A stretch of DNA of 64,000 bases from Terrirubrum flagellatum (GTDB lineage: Bacteria > Pseudomonadota > Alphaproteobacteria > Rhizobiales > Beijerinckiaceae): NCBI RefSeq assembly GCF_022059845.1, contig NZ_CP091851.1, positions 4,887,501 to 4,951,500 of the forward strand, in the 5' to 3' direction. Of this stretch, positions 18,141-28,118 are shown in pieces. Both the position numbers and the translations under genes were made by a program. The number at the start of each line of letters is the position of its first letter. Position 1 is the first letter of the stretch. Below the pieces are notes generated by a model. That model had not been told where the DNA came from. It made no database searches and saw nothing but the letters and a program-made list of their open reading frames with translations.

Positions 18141-21110
18141 ATGTCACGCCAGGATCTCAACGAATATTTCGCCTCCACGTCCTTCCTCTCCGGCGCCAAC
18201 GCCGCCTGGATCGAGGATCTCTATGCGCGCTATGAGACCGATCCCAACTCGGTCGATTCGCAGTGGCGCGATTTCTTCGGCGGCCTCGCCGATTCTAAGA
18301 GCGACGTCGCAAAGAATGCGAAAGGCGCTTCGTGGAAGAAGCCGAACTGGCCGATCCCGCTGAACGGCGAACTCGTCTCGGCGCTCGATGGCAACTGGAT
18401 CGAGGTCGAGAAGAAGGTCGGTGACAAGATCAAGGCGAAGGCCGAGAAGGCGCCGCAGCCGGTCGCCGAAGCGGATGTGCATCAGCAGACGCGCGATTCC
18501 GTGAAGGCGCTGATGATGATCCGCGCCTATCGCATGCGCGGCCATCTCCACGCCGATCTCGATCCGCTCGGCCTCGAGCAGAAGCGCGATCACGAGGAGC
18601 TGCATCCTTCAAGCTACGGCTTCACGGAAGCGGATTACGACCGCAAGATCTTCATCGACCATGTGCTCGGGCTCGAATTCGCGACCATTCCCGAGATGAT
18701 CGCGATTCTGCGCCGCACCTATTGCTCGACCATCGGCTACGAATTCATGCACATCTCCGACCCGGCCCAGAAGGCCTGGCTGCAGGAGCGCATCGAAGGA
18801 CCTGATAAGGAGATCGCCTTCACGCCGGAAGGCAAGCGCGCGATCCTCAACAAGCTGATCGAGGCGGAAGGCTTCGAGAAGTTCCTCGACGTCAAATTCA
18901 AGGGCACGAAGCGCTTCGGCCTCGATGGCGGCGAAGCGATGATCCCGGCGCTGGAGCAGATCATCAAGCGCGGCGGCCAGCTCGGCGTGAAGGAAATCTG
19001 CATCGGCATGGCCCATCGCGGCCGCCTCAACACGCTGACGCAGGTGATGGGCAAGCCGCACCGCGCGCTGTTCCACGAATTCAAGGGCGGCTCGTTCACG
19101 CCCGAGGATGTCGAGGGTTCAGGCGACGTGAAGTACCATCTTGGCGCGTCGTCCGATCGCGAGTTCGACGGCAACAAGGTGCATCTGTCGCTGACGCCGA
19201 ACCCGTCGCATCTCGAAATCGTCGATCCGGTCGTGCTCGGCAAAGTGCGCGCCAAGCAAGATCAATACAACTGCCCGCCGGAAGATCGCACCGCCGTCAT
19301 GGCGATGCTGATCCATGGCGATGCGGCGTTTGCCGGCCAGGGCGTCATCGCCGAATGTTTCGGCCTGTCCGGCCTCAAGGGCCATCGCACCGGCGGTTCG
19401 GTGCATTTCATCATCAACAACCAGATCGGCTTCACCACCTATCCCCGCTATTCCCGCTCGTCGCCCTATCCGTCCGACGTGGCGAAGATGATCGAGGCGC
19501 CGATCTTCCATGTGAATGGCGATGATCCTGAAGCCGTGGTGTTCGCGGCGAAGGTTGCGACGGAGTTCCGGCAGAAATTCCAGAAGCCCGTCGTCATCGA
19601 CATGTTCTGCTATCGCCGTTTCGGCCATAACGAAGGCGATGAGCCGGGCTTCACCCAGCCCTTGATGTACAAGAAGATCGCGCAGCAGAAGACGACGCTG
19701 GAGATCTATTCCAGGCGTTGCGTCGACAACGGCGTGGTGAGCGAGGCCGACATCGAGAAGCGCAAGGCCGACTGGCGCGCGAAGCTCGAGACGGAGTTCG
19801 ATTCCGGCGCGGCCTACAAGCCGAACAAGGCCGACTGGCTCGACGGCAAGTGGGCCGGCCTCACCTCCGTCAAGGAGAAGGCGGAAGAGGACGATGCGCG
19901 CTCGGGCCAGACCGGGCTTGCGATCGATCAGTTGAAGAAGCTCGGCGAGCGCATCACCACGGCGCCGGAAGGCTTCCACGTCCATCGCACGATCCAGCGC
20001 TTTCTCGATAACCGTCGCAAGATGATCGAGACCGGACAGGGTCTCGACTGGGCGACGGCGGAGGCGCTCGCCTTCGGCTCGATCGTGACGGAGGGATCGC
20101 GCGTGCGTCTTTCCGGTCAGGATTCCGAGCGCGGCACGTTCAGCCAGCGGCATTCGGTGCTGATCGATCAGGAGACCGAGGCGCGCTACACGCCGCTCGA
20201 CAATATCGCTGACGGGCAGGCGAAGTACGAAGTCATCAATTCGATGCTGTCGGAAGAGGCGGTGCTCGCCTTCGAATATGGCTACACGCTCGCCGAGCCG
20301 AATTCGCTCGTGTTGTGGGAAGCCCAGTTCGGCGACTTCGCCAACGGCGCGCAGGTGGTGTTCGACCAGTTCATCTCCTCGGCCGAGCGCAAGTGGCTGC
20401 GCATGTCGGGCCTCGTCTGCCTTCTGCCGCATGGCTATGAGGGGCAGGGGCCGGAGCATTCGTCGGCGCGTCTCGAGCGCTTTCTCCAGATGTGCGCCGA
20501 AGACAACATGCAGGTCGCGAACGTTTCGACGCCCGCGAACTACTTCCACATCCTGCGCCGCCAGTTGAAGCGCGACTTCCGCAAGCCGCTGATCCTGATG
20601 ACGCCGAAGTCGCTGCTGCGCCACAAGCGTTGCGTGTCGCCCCTTTCGATGCTGGGTCCTGATTCGCGCTTCCATCGCTGGCTGCAGGACGATGCGGAGA
20701 ATCCCGGCGGCGAGCCGATCAAGCTCGTCAAGGACAACAAGATCCGCCGCGTCGTGCTGTGCTCGGGCAAGGTCTATTACGACCTTTACGAGGAGCGCGA
20801 GAAGCGCGGCATCGACGATGTGTATCTGTTGCGCGTCGAGCAGCTCTATCCGTTCCCGGCGCGCTCGCTGGCGCACGAGATGGCGCGCTTCAAGGGCGCG
20901 GATGTCGTCTGGTGTCAGGAAGAACCGAAGAATATGGGCGCCTGGAATTTCGTCGAGCCCTACATGGAATGGGCGCTCGGTCAGGCCGGCTGCAAGGCGA
21001 AGCGCGCGCGCTATGCCGGCCGCGCCGCCTCGGCTGCGACCGCGACGGGTCTGATGTCGAAGCATCAGGGACAATTGCAGGCCTTCCTCGAAGAAGCGCT
21101 GGCGAACTGA
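18141..21110 (+). CDS. sucA: 2-oxoglutarate dehydrogenase E1 component
   Basis: The 989-residue protein is a full-length thiamine-diphosphate E1 subunit. It begins with the E2-binding N-terminal segment (NEYFASTSFLSGANAAWIEDLY), followed by the ThDP domain (GMAHRGRLNTLTQVMGKP) and the transketolase-like region with GTFSQRHSVL and PHGYEGQGPEHSSARLERF. It decarboxylates 2-oxoglutarate and passes the succinyl group to SucB. The ATG at 18141 has AAAGG eight bases upstream; a GTG at 18132 is also in frame. Operon partner of sucB and lpd. Confidence 0.97.
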   Translation: MSRQDLNEYFASTSFLSGANAAWIEDLYARYETDPNSVDSQWRDFFGGLADSKSDVAKNAKGASWKKPNWPIPLNGELVSALDGNWIEVEKKVGDKIKAKAEKAPQPVAEADVHQQTRDSVKALMMIRAYRMRGHLHADLDPLGLEQKRDHEELHPSSYGFTEADYDRKIFIDHVLGLEFATIPEMIAILRRTYCSTIGYEFMHISDPAQKAWLQERIEGPDKEIAFTPEGKRAILNKLIEAEGFEKFLDVKFKGTKRFGLDGGEAMIPALEQIIKRGGQLGVKEICIGMAHRGRLNTLTQVMGKPHRALFHEFKGGSFTPEDVEGSGDVKYHLGASSDREFDGNKVHLSLTPNPSHLEIVDPVVLGKVRAKQDQYNCPPEDRTAVMAMLIHGDAAFAGQGVIAECFGLSGLKGHRTGGSVHFIINNQIGFTTYPRYSRSSPYPSDVAKMIEAPIFHVNGDDPEAVVFAAKVATEFRQKFQKPVVIDMFCYRRFGHNEGDEPGFTQPLMYKKIAQQKTTLEIYSRRCVDNGVVSEADIEKRKADWRAKLETEFDSGAAYKPNKADWLDGKWAGLTSVKEKAEEDDARSGQTGLAIDQLKKLGERITTAPEGFHVHRTIQRFLDNRRKMIETGQGLDWATAEALAFGSIVTEGSRVRLSGQDSERGTFSQRHSVLIDQETEARYTPLDNIADGQAKYEVINSMLSEEAVLAFEYGYTLAEPNSLVLWEAQFGDFANGAQVVFDQFISSAERKWLRMSGLVCLLPHGYEGQGPEHSSARLERFLQMCAEDNMQVANVSTPANYFHILRRQLKRDFRKPLILMTPKSLLRHKRCVSPLSMLGPDSRFHRWLQDDAENPGGEPIKLVKDNKIRRVVLCSGKVYYDLYEEREKRGIDDVYLLRVEQLYPFPARSLAHEMARFKGADVVWCQEEPKNMGAWNFVEPYMEWALGQAGCKAKRARYAGRAASAATATGLMSKHQGQLQAFLEEALAN

Positions 21111-21119
21111 GGTGTGATT

Positions 21120-21311
21120 GTGAGCGCCGGCGAGGGAGAGGCGAACGGATCAAAGTGGCAGAGCTGGAAGCATCTTGTCGCCTCCATCGCTGAGCTTGGT
21201 CCGTTTGGAATCGTCCTCGCTCCGGCGTTTTTGCTCTGGTTCTGCGTACTTCGCTCCGCTGTCGCCATCGGGCGATTGACGGAGTCGAGCGCCGGCAAGA
21301 CGAAACGATAG
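21120..21311 (+). CDS. Small single-pass membrane protein between sucA and sucB
   Basis: A possible 63-residue protein with GTG start (another GTG lies at 21114). It has one hydrophobic segment, [19 protein letters not shown], flanked by polar ends. No homologue was recognised. Support comes only from the gap it fills, its single membrane segment and its place in the operon; it could be non-coding. Confidence 0.4.
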   Translation: MSAGEGEANGSKWQSWKHLVASIAELGPFGIVLAPAFLLWFCVLRSAVAIGRLTESSAGKTKR

Positions 21312-21373
21312 CGGACCAAGGCGCTTTCCGCCGATCACACGGCGACAACGCGCTAACGAGAATAGAGGGTATC

Positions 21374-22648
21374 ATGGCAAGTGAAATTCGCGTTCCGACG
21401 CTGGGCGAATCCGTCAGCGAAGCGACGGTCGGCAAATGGCTCAAGAAGGCCGGCGATGCGGTGAAGGCCGACGAGCCCTTGGTCGAGCTTGAAACCGACA
21501 AGGTCACGCTCGAAGTGAATGCGCCGGCCGCCGGCGTGCTCGGCGAGATCACGGCGAAGGAAGGCGAGACCGTGCAGAAGGACGGTCTGCTCGGCGTCAT
21601 CACCGCCGGCAGCGGCGCCGCGAGCCCGACGCCGAAGGCCGAGAAGGCCGTCGCTCAGGCGGCGGGCGCTTCGGCGGCGAAGACCATGGACGGCGCTGCG
21701 AAAGCCAGCGGCGCTATCGCGGGCGATGAGCCGATCGCGCCGCGCAACAACGGCAAGGCCGGCGATTCCGGCCCCGCCGTCGCGCGCATCGCGGCGGAAT
21801 CGGGCGTGGACCCCGCCTCTGTTTCAGGTTCGGGCAAGGATGGCCGCGTGACCAAGGGCGACATGCTATCGGCGATCTCCGCGCCGAGGCCGGCTGCGCC
21901 TGCGCCGGCTCCTGTTCAGGTGCGCGCGCCGGTCGCGCAGGACGACGCCTCGCGCGAAGAGCGCGTGAAGATGACGAAGCTGCGCCAGACGATCGCGCGC
22001 CGCCTCAAGGAGGCGCAGAACGCAGCCGCCATGCTGACGACCTTCAACGAGGTCGACATGACCAACGTCATGGCGTTGCGCAACCAGTACAAGGATGCGT
22101 TCGAAAAGAAGCACGGCGTGAAGCTCGGCTTCATGGGCTTCTTCGTGAAAGCCTGCGTGCAGGCGCTGAAGGAAATTCCATCGGTCAACGCCGAGATCGA
22201 CGGGACCGACATCATCTACAAGAATTACTATCACATCGGCGTCGCCGTCGGCACCGACAAGGGGCTTGTCGTTCCTGTCGTGCGCGATTGCGATCAGCTC
22301 TCGATCGCCGGCGTCGAGAAGAAGATTGGCGAATTCGGCAAGCGCGCCCGCGACGGCCAGCTCAAGATCGAGGAGATGCAAGGCGGCACCTTCACCATCT
22401 CGAATGGCGGGGTCTACGGCTCGCTGATGTCGACGCCGATCCTCAACGCGCCGCAGTCGGCGATCCTCGGCATGCACAAGATTCAGGAGCGGCCGATGGT
22501 GGTCGGCGGCCAGATCGTGGTGCGGCCAATGATGTATCTCGCGGTCTCCTATGATCACCGCATCATCGACGGCAAGGAGGCGGTGACCTTCCTCGTGCGC
22601 GTCAAGGAAGGCCTCGAAGACCCGGCGCGACTGGTGCTCGATCTCTGA
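21374..22648 (+). CDS. sucB: Dihydrolipoyl succinyltransferase (2-oxoglutarate dehydrogenase E2)
   Basis: The 424-residue protein has one lipoyl domain with lipoylation site K43 in ETDKVTLEV, an Ala/Pro-rich linker, an E3-binding domain (about residues 133-166, with [16 protein letters not shown]) and the catalytic core with H395 and D399 in SYDHRIIDG. It transfers succinyl from lipoate to CoA. GAGGG precedes the ATG. The typical next gene, lpd, is found 7.2 kb downstream. Confidence 0.97.
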   Translation: MASEIRVPTLGESVSEATVGKWLKKAGDAVKADEPLVELETDKVTLEVNAPAAGVLGEITAKEGETVQKDGLLGVITAGSGAASPTPKAEKAVAQAAGASAAKTMDGAAKASGAIAGDEPIAPRNNGKAGDSGPAVARIAAESGVDPASVSGSGKDGRVTKGDMLSAISAPRPAAPAPAPVQVRAPVAQDDASREERVKMTKLRQTIARRLKEAQNAAAMLTTFNEVDMTNVMALRNQYKDAFEKKHGVKLGFMGFFVKACVQALKEIPSVNAEIDGTDIIYKNYYHIGVAVGTDKGLVVPVVRDCDQLSIAGVEKKIGEFGKRARDGQLKIEEMQGGTFTISNGGVYGSLMSTPILNAPQSAILGMHKIQERPMVVGGQIVVRPMMYLAVSYDHRIIDGKEAVTFLVRVKEGLEDPARLVLDL

Positions 22649-22734
22649 GCTAGCGAGGTTTTGAGAACGGCTGGCGCCGCAAGGTCAAAGGCGCCATCAT
22701 CCCCGCGAGGCTGACGACCAAGCGGGGATGTTTC

Positions 22735-23139
22735 ATGAATCCGGCTGCGGCCACGACCGAAATCTCGGTCCTCGGATGGAGCGTTCTGCTCCTCCTCGTA
22801 CAGATCGTCGCGCAGACCCTGTCGCTGGTGAAGGATGCCGGGCTTGGCTACGCCATGAGCCCGCGCGACGCCAATCCGGCGATCACTGACCTCACCAAGC
22901 GACTGACGCATGCGCTGCGCAATTTTGCGGAGACCTATGCCGCCTTCGTCGGATTGGCGCTGGCGCTCGTCGTCACCGGCAAGGCGGGCGGCCTTGGCGC
23001 GACCGGCGCGCTTGTCTGGTTCTGGGCGCGGGTGATCTATGTGCCGCTGTTCGCGATCGGCGTTCCCGGCCTGCGCACGGCGGTGTGGACGGTCTCGATC
23101 GTCGGTCTCGTATTGATGCTGATCCGGCTGACAACGTGA
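22735..23139 (+). CDS. MAPEG family membrane protein
   Basis: The 134-residue protein has four predicted transmembrane helices and the MAPEG pattern, including LTHALRNFAETYAAFVGLAL (helix 2) and VWFWARVIYVPLFAIGVPGLRT, close to the conserved segments of bacterial members. MAPEG proteins include glutathione-dependent enzymes of lipid peroxide metabolism; the bacterial role is often unknown. In Bradyrhizobium-like genomes a similar gene often sits between sucB and lpd, as I recall, so this is probably its usual place. Its stop overlaps the next start by one base. Confidence 0.85.
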   Translation: MNPAAATTEISVLGWSVLLLLVQIVAQTLSLVKDAGLGYAMSPRDANPAITDLTKRLTHALRNFAETYAAFVGLALALVVTGKAGGLGATGALVWFWARVIYVPLFAIGVPGLRTAVWTVSIVGLVLMLIRLTT

Positions 23140-23972
23140 TGCGCCTCCCGTTCCGGGGGCGCGCTTTCCAAACTCTCCCGTCGCGTTTCATGCGCGGCGC
23201 GACTTTTCTCTTTGCTCTCATTGGCGCCGCCCCAGCGCAAGTGCTGACGCACAAGCAGCTCCTGCCTGCGATCGACGCCGTGGTGACGCGCAAGCTCGAA
23301 CAGCGCGCCATGCTCGCCTCCTGCGGGCGCGCCGACGCGCATGTGAAAGATGTTCTCCCCGCCGCGTGGATCGATTTTCGGAACACGCTCGTCACGCTTC
23401 TCTGGGCGGCGGATTTTCCCGCCGACTTCGTGCGCGGCGTGATGGCGCGCACCGATCCGGTGAAACTTCTGGAGCCGCCGCCGGCGACGGATGCGGTCTG
23501 CAAGGACCCGCGCTTCATCGACATCAGCATCGCGCTCAAGCCTGACGGCTGGAGCAGCGACATGCGTTTCATGTTTAGGGGATTGCAGCTTCCCTCGAAC
23601 ATTCCAATTCCGACCGGCGCGCAATGGGACCGCGTGAAAGCCGTCGTGGCGCATGAGGCGCCGGCGCAAGCGAAGATGCTCAATTGCTTCTACGTTCTTG
23701 AACCTAATCTTCTGCCAATCCTGATGTCGGACTGGGCGCGCGCGGTCGGCGACAGCCGCGTGATGCTGGAGTCCGCGGGCTTCGCACGCGACGAGATCGC
23801 GGCGCTTCTTGACCCGCTGGCGCCTGAATTGATGCTGAAGCCGGCGGCGGATCGCGACGCCGCGCGCGCCGCCTGCCGGAAGGACGAGGAATGGCAGCAG
23901 CGTCAGGCCATGTTCCTGACAATGAAGCTGTTCTTCGACGTGAAGGAAATCGTCACGGGGAAGAAGCAGTAG
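23139..23972 (+). CDS. Hypothetical protein, probably exported
   Basis: A 277-residue protein of unknown function. Its ATG overlaps the stop of the MAPEG gene (TGATG), suggesting translational coupling. A second methionine at 23190 begins a convincing signal peptide (MRGATFLFALIGAAPAQ), so that may be the true start. The mature part has five cysteines and a predominantly helical composition. No motif or family was recognised. Confidence 0.6.
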   Translation: MRLPFRGRAFQTLPSRFMRGATFLFALIGAAPAQVLTHKQLLPAIDAVVTRKLEQRAMLASCGRADAHVKDVLPAAWIDFRNTLVTLLWAADFPADFVRGVMARTDPVKLLEPPPATDAVCKDPRFIDISIALKPDGWSSDMRFMFRGLQLPSNIPIPTGAQWDRVKAVVAHEAPAQAKMLNCFYVLEPNLLPILMSDWARAVGDSRVMLESAGFARDEIAALLDPLAPELMLKPAADRDAARAACRKDEEWQQRQAMFLTMKLFFDVKEIVTGKKQ

Positions 23973-23991
23973 CGCTCAAAGGCAGGGGCGT

Positions 23992-24387
23992 TCAGCTCTC
24001 GAGCAACGCCTTCAGCGCCTTGAGATCGGCGCGCACCAGCCCGGAATCGCGCGCCATGATCTCATCGCTCATGCCGGGCTGGCGGTAGAGCGTGAGCAGA
24101 GCCTCGCAGCCCGCGCCATTGGCGATCACGCGCATCGGCACATGGATGTCAAAGCCGGCGCCGGCGTCGACCCAGTGATCCATCACGCCGAAATCATTGT
24201 GATCGCTGAAGCGGATCGCAATCGGCCCGTCGACGCCATCGGCTTTCCAGACGTCGCCGTCGCGACGAAGATTGGCGCGCGCGAGGCCGCTGGCCCAGCG
24301 CGCGAAAATCTCCGGCCGCCAGATCGCCTCATAGGCGTCGCGCCAGTCGCGATTGATCGAGATGCTGAAGGTTGTGGCTTCGAGCAT
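23992..24387 (-). CDS. SRPBCC-family protein
   Basis: The 131-residue protein starts with the SRPBCC pattern: TTFSISINRDWRDAYEAIW, then PEIFARWASGL, and a helix at the end (LVRADLKALKALLE). The fold is a helix-grip that binds hydrophobic ligands. GGGAGAG precedes the ATG. It is the last of five minus-strand genes interrupting the TCA cluster and may be co-transcribed with the serine hydrolase gene 24 bases upstream. Confidence 0.8.
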   Translation of the reverse strand: MLEATTFSISINRDWRDAYEAIWRPEIFARWASGLARANLRRDGDVWKADGVDGPIAIRFSDHNDFGVMDHWVDAGAGFDIHVPMRVIANGAGCEALLTLYRQPGMSDEIMARDSGLVRADLKALKALLES

Positions 24388-24411
24388 GGCGATCTCTCCC
24401 TTGCGTCGACT

Positions 24412-25548
24412 TCACTTGAAACTCTTCCACGCCTGATTGGCGCGGCCGAGCGCGCTGCGCAGATCGTTCAGCGCCTTGTTGTCATAGCTTGCTGGCGTGA
24501 ATGCGGCGAACAGGGCGGTTCCGTCAGGCGCCCGCGCGAAGGTGGCGCGAATGATCGCTGTCGTCGGCTTTCCCTTCGCGTCGACGCCGCGCGAATTGAG
24601 CTGGCCGCCATGGCCCACATGCCAGCCGCCATTTCCCGCATGGGTGATGACGCCGAGACTGTACCAGTCGCCGTCCTCCATCGCGCCGGCCCCGCGCATG
24701 GCTTCGATCCACGCTTTCACCTTCGGGCCGAGAAACGGATTGTCCGCGGCGAAGACGTCGGCGAGAGCGAGATAGTCCGTTGACGAAATGATCCATCCGC
24801 CCATCGATGACCAGATGCGCCAGTCGGGATGGAGACGCGCGCCTGAAATATTCAGCGGCTTCATCACGGCGTCGCGGCAATAGTCCTCGTAAGGCCGCTT
24901 CGAACGATCCTCGATGATCGCGCCAAGCGCGAGATAGCCGGCGTTCGCATAGATGTAGGCCGCGCCGGGGGCGCGCTTCAGCTTGCGCCTGAGATGCTCG
25001 GCGAGCAGCGCCTGGATCATGGGCGACGCGCCTTTGCGCTCGCTCGCGGCCTTCCTGATCATGGCGAAGAGCGGATCGTTGTCAGGATTACCCATGAGGC
25101 CGGAATGATGCGTCAGAAGCTGCGCAACAGTGACGTCAAGAAAGCGGGGATCGGCAGGCGCGCCATTGCGGGCGAAGAAGCCCGACAGCGCCTCGCGCAT
25201 CGGCGCGTCGAAATCGAGCTTGCCGTCGCGGACGAGCGTCGCGACGCAGACGCCGGTGATCATCTTGGAGAGGCTGCCGAGCAGGGTCGGCTCGTCTACG
25301 CTTTTCTTCTCGTTGCGGGCATAGACGATGCGGCCGCCGCGCTTGACGAGAAGCGCCAGCGTCGCCGGCTTGTAACGCTCAATCCATTGATCCGCGGCGA
25401 TGCGATAGGCGTCGGCGCTGTCGGGAAGCGCTGGGGGCTCCGCGGCGGCTGCGCGAGGTCGCGCTTTCGCCTGGGCGAATGCGCCCGCGGTCAATCCGCA
25501 GGCGAGGATGATGGCTGCAAGGCCGCATGCCCTGAGGAATTTTCGCAT
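24412..25548 (-). CDS. Serine hydrolase, beta-lactamase class C / PBP4 family
   Basis: The 378-residue protein has a signal peptide (through GAFA, about residue 25) and the three class-C motifs: S92-L-S-K95, Y200-A-N202, and HxG within HVGHGG near residue 320. Members include esterases, D-aminopeptidases and carboxypeptidases; beta-lactamase activity is not implied. It is probably periplasmic. The 43-base gap to the lactate permease gene upstream suggests one transcript. Confidence 0.88.
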   Translation of the reverse strand: MRKFLRACGLAAIILACGLTAGAFAQAKARPRAAAAEPPALPDSADAYRIAADQWIERYKPATLALLVKRGGRIVYARNEKKSVDEPTLLGSLSKMITGVCVATLVRDGKLDFDAPMREALSGFFARNGAPADPRFLDVTVAQLLTHHSGLMGNPDNDPLFAMIRKAASERKGASPMIQALLAEHLRRKLKRAPGAAYIYANAGYLALGAIIEDRSKRPYEDYCRDAVMKPLNISGARLHPDWRIWSSMGGWIISSTDYLALADVFAADNPFLGPKVKAWIEAMRGAGAMEDGDWYSLGVITHAGNGGWHVGHGGQLNSRGVDAKGKPTTAIIRATFARAPDGTALFAAFTPASYDNKALNDLRSALGRANQAWKSFK

Positions 25549-25590
25549 GCGGCCTTGTGACTGATTCTCTGCGAACGCGAGAGCGCCGCG

Positions 25591-27258
25591 TTACCTCACC
25601 ACCATCGCGCTGAAGGGATGCACATAGGCCTGCAGCATCACGAGGAGACCGACGAGGCAGGCGAGCGCGATCGAGTGCCAGAAGACGAAGCGCAGGATCG
25701 AGCCTTCATGGCCAAACCAGTTCGTCGCGGTCGAGGCGACCACAATCGATTGCGCGTCGATCATCTTGCCCATGACGCCGCCGGACGAGTTCGCCGCGCC
25801 CATGAGGATCGGCGACAGGCCGAGCTGTTCGGACGTGATTTTCTGCAGACCGCCGAACAGCACGTTGGAGGCGGTGTCCGATCCCGTCAGCGCGACGCCG
25901 AGCCAGCCAAGCAGCGTGCCGAAGAAGGGATAGAGCACGCCGGTTCCCGCAAAGGCGAGGCCAAGCGTCGCGTCGATGCCGGAATAGCGCGTCAGCGTGC
26001 CGATCGCGAGCATGGCGGCGATGGTGATCAGCGACGCGGTCACCACGCGCAGCGTGCGGCCATACTCGGCGATCATCCGGGCCGGTGAAAAGCCCGCGAT
26101 GAAGCCGAAGATGACAGCCGCGATCAGCATGCCTGATCCGGTGAAGGAGAGCCAGGTGAAGGCGAACACGGCGCCTTCCTGCGCAGGCGCTGCGACCACC
26201 GGCGGCACTTTCTGGATCAGGTTGTGCAGGCCGGGCACCGGATAATTCCAGGTGAAGATCGGATTGACGATCGCCTTGAACCAGCCGGAGCCCCAGACGA
26301 GCAGGATTGCGCAGACGATGATCCAGGGCGTCAGCGCCTTCCACACATCCGCGCTCGATGGCGCGGGACCGCTGGCGGTCACAGCGACGGGCGGCGCTGA
26401 TGCAGCGGAATCATCACGCGTGCGCAGCGCCGGCGAGAGCCAGAGTTCGGCTGGCTTCCAGACCTGCATGAAGCCGATGAGGCAGGCCATCGAGATCAGG
26501 GACGCGCCGATATCGACGATCCAGGGATTGATGAAATTCGAGATGAGATATTGCGGGATCGCGAAGGAGACGCCGCAGACGAGGATCGCGGGCCAGATCT
26601 GCATCATGCCGCGGAAGCCGGCGAAGGCCCAGATCAGCCAGAACGGCACCAGCAGCGAGAAGAAGGGCAACTGCCGCCCGACCATCGCGCCGAGCAAATA
26701 GGGGTCGATGCCGGTGACGCTGGCGAGGCCGGCGATCGGCGTGCCGAGCGCGCCATAGGCGACAGGCGCCGTGTTCGCGATCAGTGACAGGCCGGAGGCC
26801 GCGAGCGGCGAGAAGCCGAGCCCGATCAGGATCGCGCCCGTCACCGCGACCGGCGTGCCGAAGCCTGACGCCCCCTCAAAGAAAGCGCCGAAGGAAAAGG
26901 CGATCAGCAGAAGCTGCAATCTGCGGTCCGGCGTCACATTGCCGATCGCTTTCTGCAGCGTCTCGAACCGACCCGTCGCGACGGTCAGCCGGTACATGAA
27001 GATGACGTTGAGAACGATCCAGCCGATGGGGAAGAGCCCGGTCGCCGCGCCGAGAACGGCGGCGCGCAGGGCGAGGCCGGCGGGCATCGTGAACAGGAAG
27101 ATCGCGACCGCGATCGCCACCACAAGCGCGATGACGGCGGCGATATGCGCCTTCACCTTGCCCGATGCGATCAGCAGCAGAAGCGCCAGAACCGGCAGCG
27201 CCGCCGCGATCGTCGAGAGGACGCTGTTTCCGAACGGATTGTAGACCTGATTCCACAT
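25591..27258 (-). CDS. lctP: L-lactate permease
   Basis: The 555-residue protein is a complete member of the LctP family with about 13-14 transmembrane helices. Family segments are clear: FGAFFEGASGFGTPVAVTGA, NTAPVAYGALGTPI and GAANSSGGVMGKMIDAQSI. It imports lactate (possibly also glycolate) with protons. GGGGCGAGG precedes the ATG. It is one of five minus-strand genes between sucB and lpd. No lactate dehydrogenase gene lies nearby. Confidence 0.93.
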   Translation of the reverse strand: MWNQVYNPFGNSVLSTIAAALPVLALLLLIASGKVKAHIAAVIALVVAIAVAIFLFTMPAGLALRAAVLGAATGLFPIGWIVLNVIFMYRLTVATGRFETLQKAIGNVTPDRRLQLLLIAFSFGAFFEGASGFGTPVAVTGAILIGLGFSPLAASGLSLIANTAPVAYGALGTPIAGLASVTGIDPYLLGAMVGRQLPFFSLLVPFWLIWAFAGFRGMMQIWPAILVCGVSFAIPQYLISNFINPWIVDIGASLISMACLIGFMQVWKPAELWLSPALRTRDDSAASAPPVAVTASGPAPSSADVWKALTPWIIVCAILLVWGSGWFKAIVNPIFTWNYPVPGLHNLIQKVPPVVAAPAQEGAVFAFTWLSFTGSGMLIAAVIFGFIAGFSPARMIAEYGRTLRVVTASLITIAAMLAIGTLTRYSGIDATLGLAFAGTGVLYPFFGTLLGWLGVALTGSDTASNVLFGGLQKITSEQLGLSPILMGAANSSGGVMGKMIDAQSIVVASTATNWFGHEGSILRFVFWHSIALACLVGLLVMLQAYVHPFSAMVVR

Positions 27259-27437
27259 CGCCTCGCCCCTTGGTTGTCTCAGACCCCCGGCATTGATTTG
27301 TTTTTTGCCAGCATAGCGTTCGCCGCGGAAACGTCACCCCCCGGGGCGCAACGCGGCGTCCGGCGCATGTCTGACACATGCGCCGAGCGTGCATGTCGTG
27401 AGATCGGGCGTGGTTGCGCTGAGAGGAAGCTCGTCCG

Positions 27438-28118
27438 TCAGGCGCCGATTTCGTCGATCAACGCATCGACGAAACGACGCATCGTGGCGTCGCGTTCGGC
27501 TGCGAGCGCGCGGCCGCCGTCGGTCTGGAAGCCCTCGTTCAGCCTGAACAGCTTGGTCTCGAAATGATCGAGAGCGTAGCGCCGGTCGTCACGATCGCGG
27601 TGTCGCGCGAGCGGATCGGCGGGCTCGTAGAGCGAAGAACCCATGCGGCCGGCGATATAAAAGCAGCGCGCGACGCCAATGGCGCCGATGGCGTCGAGCC
27701 GGTCGGCGTCCTGCAGGACGCGCGCTTCCCGCGTCACCGGCTTGATCGCGGCCGAGAAGCTGTGCGCTTCGATCGCGTGCGCGAGCCCGTCCGTGCGTTC
27801 GGCGCTCCAGTCGAGCGGCGCGACAATCTCTCTCGCGCGCGCAGCGGCGAGCGCGGAAGCCTTGGCGCGCTGCGGCGAATTCTTCTCGACAGCGACGCAG
27901 TCATGCAGGATCACCGCCGCGACGAGGAGATCGAGATCGCATCCCGGCTCGGAGGCTGCGATGTGCTCGGCGTTGCGCCAGACGCGCAGGATATGGGAGA
28001 GATCATGCGATCCGTCGGCGCCATTATCATCGAGGGCGCGAAGGAGCTGCGCTGCAAGAGCCTGGCGCGGCGCGAAGGCCGCGGCGGCGTTTTCGACGCC
28101 AAGTGTTGATTCACTCAT
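27438..28118 (-). CDS. HD-domain phosphohydrolase-like protein
   Basis: The 226-residue protein carries an HD domain: GSHDLSHILRVWRNAEHIA gives the first histidine, AAVILHDCVAVEKNSP the HD doublet, and DADRLDAIGAIG the distal aspartate. Such proteins hydrolyse nucleotides or other phosphoesters with a metal. Its start overlaps the stop of the upstream phoD gene by four bases, so the two are translationally coupled. The substrate is unknown. Confidence 0.87.
   Translation of the reverse strand: MSESTLGVENAAAAFAPRQALAAQLLRALDDNGADGSHDLSHILRVWRNAEHIAASEPGCDLDLLVAAVILHDCVAVEKNSPQRAKASALAAARAREIVAPLDWSAERTDGLAHAIEAHSFSAAIKPVTREARVLQDADRLDAIGAIGVARCFYIAGRMGSSLYEPADPLARHRDRDDRRYALDHFETKLFRLNEGFQTDGGRALAAERDATMRRFVDALIDEIGA

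Noticed and set aside
19119-21074. A 651-codon open frame on the minus strand.
   Set aside because: It lies entirely within sucA in the opposite direction and has no recognisable domain.
24412-25548. Annotation as a beta-lactamase resistance gene.
   Set aside because: The S-x-x-K, Y-x-N and H-x-G motifs are common to many non-lactamase hydrolases, and the gene has no AmpR-type regulator; only the family-level call is supported.
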